Shown here piece after piece: positions 48,301 through 58,744 of a DNA stretch of 64,000 nt; position 1 is the first letter of the stretch; every line of letters starts with the position of its first letter. The notes under the pieces were generated by a model, which had not been told where the DNA came from, ran no database searches, and saw only the letters and a list, made by a program, of their open reading frames with translations. The position numbers were made by a program, and so were the translations under genes. Where the stretch lies: the NCBI GenBank assembly GCA_951394405.1, contig OX596334.1:1488001-1552000 (forward strand), in the 5' to 3' direction. The DNA is from Coprinellus micaceus (lineage: Eukaryota > Basidiomycota > Agaricomycetes > Agaricales > Psathyrellaceae).

Positions 48301-48964
48301 TGACAGTGGACGTGGGATCGTACAAAGGGTGGTGAGGGCCGCAGGTAGGCTGGTTCGTCCGGGGAGCGTGGTAGGGATGTGGAGATGTTGATGAGGGTGC
48401 TGGAGTCACTGAAGGATCTTGAAATGGTGATTGCGTCTCGTGGGCTGCGAGGGTCAGCATTTTGGGGTAGATCCAGACGACTGCGACGCACTTTGCTGGC
48501 CAACCCAGGCTGAAATTAGTCTTGGATATCTGTGTCGAACGGTCCAGCACCTCGAGTAAATGAGCCTCCTGCACGGCCGGATCCCACTCCCGCCTGAGCT
48601 CTGGCGTCGTTAACACGGCTTTCCACGGTTCCAAGGACACTGGCTCCTCCACTGCAGGCACGTCCAGGACTATCCTGTAAACGTCTTCACTCCCGCTAGC
48701 CTTGGTGTTACGATGCACGACGACGTCTGAGAGTTCGGGCGCAGCACTCAGCAACCGCCCTTTGCCCTTCCTCGAGGTCGATCCTGAGCCATCCGCAGAG
48801 CTCGATATGCGTCTCCATTCGTTCGAGGGCGAGGTCAGAAGTTGTCGAAAGTAGGCTTCTGCACTGTTCACTGCTGAGTGCCATGACTGGTGCAAGCTGG
48901 AGAAAACCAGTCAGCCACTTCTCCCCACCACTCTCGTACTCACCCACCGAGACCCATCTGACAT
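42321..48964 (-). CDS. Very large START-domain protein with C-terminal membrane segment
   Basis: Eight exons: 48964-48948, 48896-48492, 48444-48305, 48251-47355, 47306-47069, 47017-43454, 43392-43173, 42950-42321; 6111 nt, 2036 residues, phase-consistent throughout. Three START-like (lipid-transfer) regions are visible: about 7-250 ([41 protein letters not shown]), about 500-675 ([29 protein letters not shown]) and about 950-1195 ([52 protein letters not shown]). The middle is Ser/Pro-rich linker. A single hydrophobic segment at about 1960-1982 ([20 protein letters not shown]) suggests tail anchoring. START domains bind sterols or phospholipids, so a role in lipid transfer at a membrane contact is plausible but inferred. 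The first coding exon is only 17 nt. It shares a 201-base divergent promoter with pyridoxal kinase. Confidence 0.82.
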
Positions 48965-49165
48965 GTCGTACGGGGAAGAAGGTGTTCAAGGGCGGTCCTC
49001 GACGTCGAACAACACGTCGTCGTCGCGTATATGAGTGCGCTGTGCACGAGTCTTAATCCCTTTTGGGGACGTCGGCGTCATTTGATCCCACCAGCCCGCC
49101 GGCTACAAAAATATTGCCGTCCGAGTCATTTCTTGGCTTCTACCTCCACTATCGACAACCCTCGA
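48965..49165. promoter_or_regulatory. Compact divergent promoter, START gene and pyridoxal kinase
   Basis: Only 201 bases separate the two start codons, so both transcripts must start within it or inside the neighbouring coding part. An in-frame ATG at 49031 could lengthen the kinase. No TATA element is obvious. Confidence 0.5.
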
Positions 49166-50491
49166 ATGGCCCCAGAACGAGTACTGAGCATCCAATCGCA
49201 CGTAGTCTTTGGCTACGTCGGTGGAAAGGCTGCGGTTTTCCCTTTACAGTGCCTCGGATACGACGTCGATGTATGCGTTCTCGGATATCTCTCGGGGAAC
49301 CTGGATTGCTGAGCTTCGTACCCACAAGGTAGTCAACACAGTCAATTTCTCAAATCATGCAGGTATGCCCCAAACTTCCCGACTATCCGCAAGAGCTAAC
49401 GCGATTCCAGGCTACGGCCGTTCTGGGGGCTCTAAGACGACGGCGGCAGAACTCAACTCCATCTTCGAGAGCATGGAGCAGAACGAGTTGCTAATGCCGA
49501 GCCGTCTGCTCACAGGTATGCTTGCATACTTCTTATACGTTCACTCGACCAACGTGCGCTATTGCAGGATATATTCCTGGTGCTGAGGCCTTGTCCGCCG
49601 TGGAGAAGCTGGCGACGAAGCTGAAGCACGCGAAGCCGAGCCTCACATATCTGCTGGATCGTGCGTTTCCAGCACCCTTCCCGAGTGGTACGATACTCAT
49701 TGTCACCTAGCCGTAATGGGGGATGCTGGTCGGCTTTACGTCGCAGCGGATGTTATCCCCGTGTACCAGGAGATGCTTCCTCTGGCTACCATTATTACGC
49801 CAAACTGGTTCGAAGCCGAGTAAGCATTCCAACCCGAACCCACTGCCTCCTAACTAAATTAAAACTTCTTAGGGTTCTCACAGGAGTTGAGCTGAAGGAT
49901 TCTGCGTCTCTTCGGAAAGCTTTGTCGATTCTCCACCTGAAGTATCATGTCCCGAACGTCGTCATCACCTCGATCCTCATGAAGCCTTGGCTCCTCGAGG
50001 CACTCCCTCATTCTATACGTCCACCAGACAGCGACCACCTTCTCTGTATCACCTCCTCAACCACGGCCACACACCCCGCCTCCAAGTCCGATTTCGAGTC
50101 CTGTCCTTCTGTCGTCCACGCCCAATGCGTACCCACAATACCCGGATACTTCTCTGGCGTTGGCGACCTCTTCTCTGCACTCCTCCTGGCCCATTTCCAC
50201 CCGGATCAACCAACAAAGGACGGTGATGCTACGCCCCTGTCTGAGGCAGTCTTCCAAGCTCTCGCCAAGACGCACACCCTCCTCCAGCTCACTCACGAGC
50301 AGGCGATGAGCCTCCCAGAAGAAGAGAGGCAGACCACGGATGACGAGCTTGATAGCGTCGATCCCTTAAGACGAACACGGAGAATGAGGGGTCGGGAGCT
50401 TGCTTTGATTCAGGGGCAGGATATCATCAGGGGATCCGCACTGGATGATACCCGCCCATTGATAGTATGGGACGGCTTCTGGAGCCAGTAG
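49166..50491 (+). CDS. PDXK: Pyridoxal kinase
   Basis: Phosphorylates pyridoxal, pyridoxine and pyridoxamine with ATP in the vitamin B6 salvage pathway. Six exons: 49166-49270, 49329-49362, 49411-49515, 49568-49660, 49711-49819, 49873-50491; 1065 nt, 354 residues. Family blocks: [65 protein letters not shown] and [17 protein letters not shown], and the ATP/anion-hole segment [17 protein letters not shown] with the catalytic aspartate in GVGD. It is longer than yeast Bud16 or human PDXK (both about 312) because of a variable insertion before the GVGD segment and a long C-terminal loop ([16 protein letters not shown]). The start was placed at [10 protein letters not shown], where homologs begin; an in-frame ATG at 49031 would add 45 residues. 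Confidence 0.94.
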
Positions 50492-51487
50492 ACCTTAAAT
50501 TATTTGTAATTAACTCACTAACTAGCATACCCAAGGGCGTAGACATCCCTCAACCCGCCGACTGCAAGCCTCCAACCCGCTCCTCCCGCCGCCACCCCGT
50601 GGGAATCCTCATCATTGTGGGTCCAAGCTTGGGGACATGGTTCGGGAGCAGTGCAATCGTCCTTGAGGACAACTCGTGATTCGGGGCGCCAAAGTCGATG
50701 CGGAGAACGGTATTTCAGTGGGCGTTATGTAGACAAACATAAAGAACAGTTGTGGATGAAAATGTGTGGTCGGAGGGACAGCCGGTTGTGTCTCAGAGGT
50801 CGCAGCGCCACTGAGAGTCCCCGAGTTTGAACGGGCTTTGGGCTCGTGCCTCGGGGCGAGTCGAATCGGGAGGTGGGCGGAAGGTCCTAGGGTCCTCAGG
50901 ACAAGGGGCTCTCCCAGTTAAGTCGCCCATAGCACCGACAGTAAATGCATGAATTTCCACGCCAGAACTCCGCTTCAATTGATTCCCTCAGGCTGCCGCG
51001 GCGCCAACCTCCTCTATCGCAGTTCCCTGAGCTACGTATACCCCACTTGGATGAGCGTTTCAAGATAATTGGAAATTGACTGCCCAAGCTACACACCGAT
51101 TTTACGACGCGACATTCGGGAAGAGGTAATGTTTGCATGGACAAAATTACACCCACCAGACTGGTCGCCGCCGCGCAATGAATCGACTTCGGGTAGTTGC
51201 TTTGTTTTCAGCTACTATCTTTCCTGCTCTAGCTATGATCCCTAGATTCCCCAGCCACAGATGCTGTGTGTGGTGTGGGTGCGACCTCACCCTTGTCAAG
51301 GCGGATAACCAGACGTAGTTTTGCGCCCGAACCCCCAACGACAGAATTTCGACCTAGGTCGTGACTTATGGAATACGCGAGTGTTACGCACGCACACCTT
51401 CCGCCGACATAGCTTCCCAAGGGTGAACTTTGCCAAATTCATCGTGGGTCCGGTTCCTGACACTGACAAGGCTTGACACCTCTAATC

Positions 51488-51506
51488 CGGTGATGTGACA
51501 TCACCG
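51488..51506. promoter_or_regulatory. 19-base perfect palindrome with CGG/CCG ends
   Basis: CGGTGATGTGACATCACCG: two 9-base arms around a central G. The CGG...CCG ends (N13 spacing) resemble inverted half-sites of Zn2Cys6 transcription factors, and the centre holds TGACATCA, which is close to bZIP sites. It lies about 0.8 kb upstream of the secreted-peptide gene. Confidence 0.35.
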
Positions 51507-52166
51507 CGGGACGTTGCCAAGTCAGGCCCTGTCAGGTTTCGTCCTGCGGCCTCGAAGGTTGGATCGATTCTGTAGGGTCTGAGAGGTAAATAAGTGCTCT
51601 TTCCGGGCCAAGTCGTATTGGCGCGCACAGGACTTATTCAATCGACGCACACGAATGTGTTCATGATCGCCCAGTCTGGATACCGCCTTGTGATACAGAG
51701 GGCCTACGTTGATGATGATCCTCAATGCACCCTCTGAGCTTCGTATTACACCTTCTGCGCATAGGCCCGTTCCAATGGGCGTTCGACGACTGCAGAATAC
51801 GCATAGAATACCACACAAAGCAACATCTCAGGCTGCGTGCCATGCTTGACGACTGTTCGCACAGCGGTGCGGAAGCCCGAGATAAGCTTACGCTTGCCTG
51901 CAGGCTGAGTGCCAAAGTGACTTGACAAACCCGGCCCTAAAACGGGAAGGGCGTTTGTCGTCCAGGCCAACCTCCCAGTCGCTCGCAGCCATGATCATTT
52001 CCCACCCATTTAATGCAAACCAGCGCCGTGGCGCTTGGTGACGCTGGCGGGACGATCAAAAATAGTCCATTTAACTGAACCCTGCCCCTCTCCTTTTGGT
52101 GAAGCGTTTGTGAGTAGCAAGGTGATGGGCTGCAGGCACAGGCCGCTCGCTTGCTCTCGGCTCACG

Positions 52167-52172
52167 TATAAG
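52167..52172 (+). promoter_or_regulatory. TATA-like element of the secreted-peptide gene
   Basis: TATAAG about 135 bases before the ATG at 52304, followed by a pyrimidine/CA-rich leader (CTTCCACAACTTTACCACC just before the ATG), as expected for a strongly expressed small fungal gene. Confidence 0.4.
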
Positions 52173-52303
52173 TAGGCGGGGGTTCAGGTTGAGAGAAAAG
52201 CATCTCCCACCTGCCTTCTGCCTCTTCATTACATTCTCAAGCAACTTAGCTTCCACAACCACAACCAGACCCTCACACTCTCTTCCACAACTTTACCACC
52301 ACA

Positions 52304-52511
52304 ATGCAGTTCAAGCTCTCCACTGTCTTCGCTTCTGCCGTCGCCATCTGCTGTATGTCCTTCGCAGGGCCATGGCTCTTGTTTTGAATGGCAACTGACT
52401 GCTCCGTTCTCAGTTGCGACCATGGTATCGGCCTCTCCCATCCCGGTTTCTCATCCTGAGGTCGCCGCACGGGAGCCACAGGCCTGCCAAATCACTAAAA
52501 CCTGCTTCTAG
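52304..52511 (+). CDS. Probable small secreted peptide precursor, 48 residues
   Basis: Two exons, 52304-52352 and 52414-52511, joined over a 61-nt intron with GTATGT donor and CTGAC branch-like word; 147 nt, 48 residues. Residues 1-23 form a clear signal peptide: a basic start (MQFK), a hydrophobic core (STVFASAVAICFATM) and VSA before the likely cut. The remainder, about 25 residues, is rich in Pro and Val and ends CQITKTCF, with two cysteines that could close a small loop. A TATA-like element and a typical short leader lie upstream. I recognise no family; it is too short for a hydrophobin and has no CaaX end, so it is not a mating pheromone of the usual basidiomycete type. The gene is too short to find by length alone, and expression is the missing proof. 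Confidence 0.5.
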
Positions 52512-53610
52512 TCAGCTGTAGCACACTCAACAACCTGGTTCGTTTGCACCTTGCCGTCCGCAGAAACTTGACTCTAACGATCTTCTGGGTACAGATCGTG
52601 TATATCCTCCCGCTACCCTCCACTTCCCCAAATCCACCAACGCCGGCCCAACACAGGCCCCTCCTCAACATCCGGCTCTTAGAACACCTTCGACCTTCTC
52701 TCTCCGAGTCATTGCTGCTTTGCAGCCTTTGTGTATCCCTAGATCATTTTTGCGCGGCCTCGCTGCCGGCACCTGCATTCTTTCTACTCTCTCATTGCTG
52801 TATCGCATTGCTATCCCCACCCATCCTCACCCATGGACTCACACACTCTCTCACATCTTCGCATTTCATTGCCTCTATTTCGGGTCTCTTAGTCGTTTCT
52901 TGGGCATTTGTGTCTGTCAACATTATTCCTTCATTACTACGTGTATCAAATAGCTTGCAAACCATCTTTATGCTCCAGTCGCGCGTTTGGCCCAAGTCAA
53001 TTGAGTGCGTCTCGCCCAGCGCCTCCCGCCGCTTTAGGCGCCCATCATACCCCGTCGAGGGTTAGGGTTCCATCACCTCCTAGACGGTCCCACGCCCCTC
53101 AGGAACAGCAGCTGTGAGTTCTCAACTCCCATTTCGCGTCGACTATCATGAAGCTGAGGTACACTGTGCAATATAGGTCCCACAACCTGTTGCAAGCCCC
53201 ATCCAGGTGAGCGAAACCCCTTCGAGCACCGAAGCGAGGAGTGGTCCTCTCGGCAAACGCGACCTTTACTATGCACATCCTTAGCATAGACTTACACCAA
53301 GGCATCACGAATGGCATTGCAGCCGCTGTCTTATCTATAGCGGAGATGATGAGGGGGTGCATCCACTTCAGCCGAAAACCGCGAAGACAAGATGGGAGCA
53401 GATAGAGACCGTTGAAGGTGACGAAGCATCTATAAGACGGGTCCCCCTTGTTCGTCACGACAAGACCGCCAGAGCTCTCGAGAGACGGTGGAACGCCCAC
53501 CTGAAACAAGGTGAAATGGTATGATTTGAACTTTGAGGTCGATAAATGGTTTATTTCCGTGGTTGCTGTGCGAATCCTCCACCTTTCTCCCCATACACAT
53601 AGTCCTAGAG
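52512..53610. other. Intergenic between secreted-peptide gene and ARP2 (convergent 3' ends)
   Basis: About 1.1 kb. The first half is CT-rich on the plus strand and probably holds the peptide gene 3' UTR; the second half holds the ARP2 3' flank. A 173-codon plus-strand frame at 52544-53065 reads as Leu/Ser-rich nonsense from the CT bias. Confidence 0.5.
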
Positions 53611-55043
53611 CTAGTCGGCACGGCCAAGCTTGTCCAACGACTTGACGCCCTGTTCGTACCACTCTTCCCTGGATATCCAGAAGTCCTGGCGAGTCTTCAT
53701 GATATCGGCAAGAACAGCTCCACCCAGGAAGACCATGTGTTTCCGGCGGGGAGGGTCCTCGATCTTGATCTTGAATTTCTGTAGGCGAGTCAACGAACCA
53801 TCCCTCACTCCCCGACGAAGTACGCACGTTCAAGCGCTCGGGGTTCCCGCCCAAGACACGAGTTAGGTAAAGCTGCTTCATCTCCTTCTCCAGTCGACTA
53901 GGAAGGCCGGGATACATGCTGGAACCCCCAGAAAGTACGACGTGCTTGTAGAGATCGGTGCGCACGTCGACGGGGGCAGCTTGGATCGCGCCGAAAAGCA
54001 TCTCGGCGACGCCGGGTTGTTCGATATCGACGAGGTGGGGCTGGAACATGCATTCTGGGGCTTCGAAGCGCTCCGACCCGACTTTGATCGTTCGGCCGTC
54101 GGGGAGGGTATAGCTCTCTACCAAGACGGTGGTCTCTTCCGCGAGTTTGGTATCTTGTTCGAGGTCGTAGCTGGGGCCGTTCGAGCCAGCGGATAATATG
54201 GATAAGCGTATGGACGCACCTAACATAGCACAACTTCTCTTTGATCTGGCGCACTGTCTCAAAGTCGGCGGTACGGTTGAACGCGTATCCCCGCATCAGG
54301 AGCAGCTTGATCAGATATCGCGTCACGTCTCGTCCAGCAATGTCCAGTCGCCGTGTGAGGTGGGGCATCGCGTAACCGTCGTATACAGGCACGATATGTG
54401 TAACACCATCTCCCGAGTCAACGACGACACCCGTAGTCAGACCTATTCGAGGCGATTAGCGCAGGTCAAAGCAGCCATGATGCACGCACCCTGAGCATAC
54501 AGCGTCAATACCGCCTGGATCGCGATATACACTCCATCGAACCCGTACTCCTCGAACATGACCTGACACATCCGCTGCCTGTTGACCTTGGGGTTCATCG
54601 GTGGCTCGGTGAGAAGGACCTTGCGTCCCCGTGGATCGACCTTGAGCTTCTCGTCGAAGGTGTAGTTCCACAGCAACCTCATATCCTCCCAGTTCTTCAC
54701 GATACCATGCTCCATGGGCTGCGTCACTTGCAGAAAATTACGATTCTCCTCTGCCTCGTCGCCGATCATGATATCCTTGATGACACCTTTCCCTATTCGT
54801 TCCTCTGCTCGCAGGATTGGACGGCCGACGATGGATGGGAAGACTGGGGGTGTATGGCATGGATATTACTGGAATTCAAGAGTCTTAGAGGATGTGCGCA
54901 CCATGTTCTGGGAAGTTGGATCCTGCATAGCCTACTTTCACGAACTGAGGGGATAATCAGTCTCGAGGTGCGTAGCGCACGTCATGGGTTGGATCACATA
55001 CCCCTGTTCCGTTGTCGACGACCAAGGGCACTTCTGGGTCCAT
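53611..55043 (-). CDS. ARP2: Actin-related protein 2 (Arp2/3 complex)
   Basis: With Arp3 it forms the pseudo-dimer that nucleates branched actin filaments in cortical patches and endocytosis. Six exons: 55043-55002, 54944-54902, 54843-54490, 54442-54220, 54170-53828, 53778-53611; 1173 nt, 390 residues, the usual Arp2 length. It starts [14 protein letters not shown], then the family signatures [106 protein letters not shown] and [20 protein letters not shown]. The nucleotide-binding segments and the C-terminal HMVFLGGAV block are intact. The calls of the six exons rest on conserved junctions and on phase. Confidence 0.96.
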
Positions 55044-55778
55044 GTTTCTGGGTAAACGGCGTGTTTTGTGGTATCAAGTGAGTATGAAATGTGGCCCCAG
55101 TAGTATTGGCGACCGTGACCGTACGCAGTTCGTAGTAGAGCCAGAGCCTGCGCACGGCGGGCTGGCCGCGGCTGCGATAGGGGCCGGTGGCATCAGACTC
55201 AAGCAAGGACAAATATGGTCCTCGCCGTACCCCCAGAAACTGCACTCGAATTTGAACTTCTTCAACGGGTTGGGCGTGACGGTATCTATTCGGGTAGAAT
55301 AAATTTCGCCCCCACGAGCAACAACTAAGCCTACCGGACAGCCCGCAGCACCGTCTCGTGTCGTTTCGGAGTGGTTTTCAATTTTGACGAAGACCTTTCT
55401 TTCTATGTTCGTAAGGGTATCCTAGTATATACAACAATGGGTCGAAAAAAGATGTGGTGGTAGTACACGTGTCCGTGGATGCGATGAGGGGGTATGGATG
55501 CAGAAGAGACGGAGAGGATAGAGGCATAGGAGGTTGTGAGGAAAGATAATCAAAACATAGAGATGCAGTAACGGTGGAGGATTGCCAAGAGACTTAGGGT
55601 TAATGTGACATGTGGGAGAGGCGTGGACGAGAAAAAGAGTTAAGGGGAGGGAGGGACAAGGGGAGTTACAAAAATGAATGGTCTCGGAGTTGGTGGAGCC
55701 AGTCAACCAGTGTCAACACACCGACACTAGGACCTTCATTCACCTTCCTTTCACGCGACCCGATGACGCGGGGGATCT
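55044..55778. other. ARP2 promoter and 3' flank of the upstream orphan gene
   Basis: About 0.73 kb. The plus strand is purine-rich from about 55410 to 55680, so the orphan gene (minus) would have a pyrimidine-rich 3' UTR. No gene is supported. Confidence 0.5.
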
Positions 55779-57055
55779 TCAAGCGGCTCGACCAGAGGAG
55801 GAGGGGTGACCAGTAGCTGGTAGGAAATGGCTTGAGCTCTCAGGGGTCTCTACTAGCGCGGTGAGCTGATGATCCAATGCGTTCATCGCGTCGGTAAAGT
55901 GCTGTAAGATGGCCCCTCGCGCCTTGCCAAGGCATCCGTCACGAACAAAGAGGTCCCAAGCCTGGATACTCTCATGCGGAGGCAGCAACGCGACCCTCGT
56001 CTTCGCTGAGTCGAAGAACAGAGCCCACTTAGACATGCACTTCAGAAGATTTCGAGCAGCCGAGCTCCAGTACGAGCATGCGCTGCCAACTTGACCGAGC
56101 TCGAACGGCTCGGTAGCGAAGTCAGCATTGTTCGAGGTGTGGTCGAACGGGCCATGTTCGCCGAGTGTGAATGCGAGGAAGTGGTAGGCGAATAGCGTCG
56201 CGTCGACAATATTGTTCTGTGACAGTGCAGGGCCTTCTGGTGAGCCGCTGTTCCGAGTGAAAGTCGACCAGAAGTTGTCCGGTAGGTCCTGGGGTGAGGT
56301 AGGCACTGGGAATGGGGGAAAGGGGAGGGGTATAGCCTACCATATGGTTTGGAAGGGGCTCCGCTGCGTCGACGTCACCTCCGGGAGTAATGCTAGCACA
56401 GTCAGGCGAACTATTTGCGTCGCCAGCACTGGAAGGGTGAGGGTCGGTCGCTTCGCGCCCTGGCGGTCGGTTGATTGGTGGAGTGTTGGGGAAAGACTCA
56501 TCCCAGTGGAAGACAGCTGAAAGGTGAGCGTAGGTGTGAATAGTCTGTAGACGAGATCCATGTACCTACAGTCGAGTAGGACGTAGAGATAGTCGAAGAA
56601 CGCCCTCTCGAAGGAGTCGCGCCCTGCGATAGCCCCGGCTGCCTTCCACCGCGTCCAACGCGACAGACTCTACGTTGTGTCGTGTCGCTCGCACACTATC
56701 TCTACCCCCAGGTGTATTTGACGCGGAAAAAATGCACGGAAAGAGAGAAAATAGAGTTGCCACTCGAACAAGAACGGGGGTGTCGAGGTCGCACGACGCG
56801 GCGTCCAACACCTGTAGGCCGTCTCTCGCCTTTTGGGTGAGAGAGCACTGACACGGAAGAGAATGAATACAAGAGAGGTGGATACCAGGTGACGGGCTCG
56901 GGAGCAGACCCTTCACGAGTTCGGATATCCACCAAATGATTGGCGAGCAGAATACAAGACTCGCGGGTGGCGGTAATTGCTTTCTGTCAGACGAGGAATG
57001 CTGTTACTCCAAGAGTTTATCAACCTAGAGGGAGGAAGGCGTATACTTACTCCAT
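55779..57055 (-). CDS. Hypothetical protein, 336 residues, unrecognised
   Basis: Five-exon model: 57055-57051, 56983-56764, 56669-56570, 56516-56341, 56288-55779; 1011 nt, in phase at every joint. The last three exons are the best supported (GRDSFERAFFDYLYVLLD, DLPDNFWSTFTRN, NIVDATLFAYHFLAFTLGE, LLKCMSKWALFFDSAKTRV). They read as a helical protein with many aromatic residues, without signal peptide or membrane segment. The 5' part is tentative: it needs a first coding exon of only five bases (ATGGA before a consensus GTAAGT), and the second exon is less protein-like. I do not recognise the family. It is transcribed toward ARP2 on the same strand. Confidence 0.45.
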
Positions 57056-58744
57056 GAGGCTTGGTTGTGTGGTGAGGTAGAGCCCTCGAGGCGGTAAGGG
57101 GTGAAGGGAGAGTTTTTGGCTTGAAATCGGCGACGGGCGCTTTTATTGACGCTGATCACGGCGGAACCACGTGAGCAATGTAAGTACTGTTGACCACATC
57201 GTTTTGCCATGTTTGGGTGCCAGTTGCAGCCAGTACTAGGTAGTAGGGCCACTCGAGTCGGGAGTCAGCGTGGCACGAGTAGGTTCACTTCTTCTGGCGG
57301 TGTCTCGAGGCCGCGGTCGTTCCATCATGCCTCCAGTTTACAGGCGATCAAATGGGCATGGAACGAGCACACAGGCGACTCCGAGGCCTCCCGACAGGTC
57401 GAGCCCGCCGTATGGCATCCTCTTTGCAACCAGGGTTTGGACTTTGTTTCGTGAGTCCCGACGGGTGCTCGCAGCGTTGTTGTCACACTCACAGTTTCGC
57501 AAGTTGACGTGCTCGGGGCCTGCCGCTTTCGACGTCCCGGAACCCACTCGGCGAGCCAACATACTCCTAGGTTAAATGTCACCTTTGTCAGGGAGCAAAG
57601 GGAGTAGGCGACGGGCGGTACAACTTACAAGGGACTTGGGGGCAGCCGCAGAGGTACGTTGATGGAGAATGCCGAAACATTGGAGCTCCGCAATAGGCCG
57701 AGTCAGCAGCTCGCCTGTTTGTGTTTTCTCTCCTCACTATCGTCGCTTGCGCGGTGTTCCTCGAAGCCTCCGAACAACTAGGAGGAAGCCTAAATGCTGA
57801 CGCGATAGTTGCTCCGAATCGAGCTGCATTACAATCAAGAGTAGGCGGCCCTCAAAACCCATCAGGGGCGATGGCGCAGTGGTGGGCTGGCCAGAACTGA
57901 TAAATTAGATGGAAGGGCGATAACCATGGTAAATCAATTCAAAAAGGGACGCCAATCGTCTACCCCATCACCCTGAAGAGCCGACTGAGCTTGAAGTGGG
58001 CTGCGCGACATCGGCTACCCTGCTTGTATACATCAACACCCCAAGGGAATCCGTTAAACAAGCGCCCCTATACTCGCCCACCACATTACATAGACGGCGC
58101 CGTAGAGCTGGGGGGGAAGGCGCCATCGTCGTTCCTTTTGCCAGTGCGTGGCAGTGTTCAGGTGGTGGGACGCCCCCAACGGCTCTCCAGGCCAATTCCT
58201 GACGTGGCGGGCCCAAGTTCCAAAGCCCCCCCAACCTGTGAGTATTCAGTACCATCTATGGTGTAGATGGTAGGTTATATGATAGCCGTTTATACTTTTT
58301 GGTAGGCATTGCATAGTCAGGTAAAATGGCCAGTGCCAAGCCATTCGCTCCTTCATGAAGCCCTGGAAGAGCCACTGGGCACCTGACTGGGACAGGGCAC
58401 TTAAATCCTTCGTTACGATCTCTGGGGTGCTTATTGTGATACTGGAGGCCTGGAGCAACCATCAAGGGGTTCCACCTTCTCGAGACTCCGCATAGGACTG
58501 CCCACAGCACGACTCGTTTGAGCTGTGGTCAAGTGCCCTACACCCACAGCCGGAACCGCAAGCACGCTGATCGTGCAAGGCGCCTCGTGGAACCAAGGGA
58601 ACCACAGTTTGCAATCCAGAACTGTAAACAATAACTGTGCCTGCTTGGTCGGAGAACTGGAAGGCTCAAACTCGGGTTTACTAGCCACATACCATCCTTA
58701 TAAGACCAACTCGGGATGGTCCTCAATGTACACCAGAACCTCCG
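57056..58744. other. Divergent intergenic region, no gene seen
   Basis: About 1.7 kb between the orphan gene (minus) and the arrestin-like gene (plus). A 7-base inverted repeat (ACCATCT...AGATGGT, near 58249-58270) is the only local structure noticed. Open frames are short and unsupported. Confidence 0.5.

Larger units (their letters stand above)
50492..52303. other. Long intergenic region upstream of the secreted-peptide gene
   Basis: About 1.8 kb. It holds a 19-base perfect palindrome at 51488-51506 and a TATA-like element at 52167, both listed separately. No coding region is supported; the open frames on both strands are short and unlike known families. Confidence 0.55.

Noticed and set aside
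52544..53065. 173-codon plus-strand frame with membrane-like segments
   Set aside because: CT-rich sequence downstream of the small secreted-peptide gene gives Leu/Ser/Pro runs; no start context, family or splice partner was found.
53099..54262. 387-codon minus-strand frame spanning ARP2
   Set aside because: It runs through two ARP2 introns and past the true stop in another frame; the spliced 390-residue ARP2 explains the conserved part.
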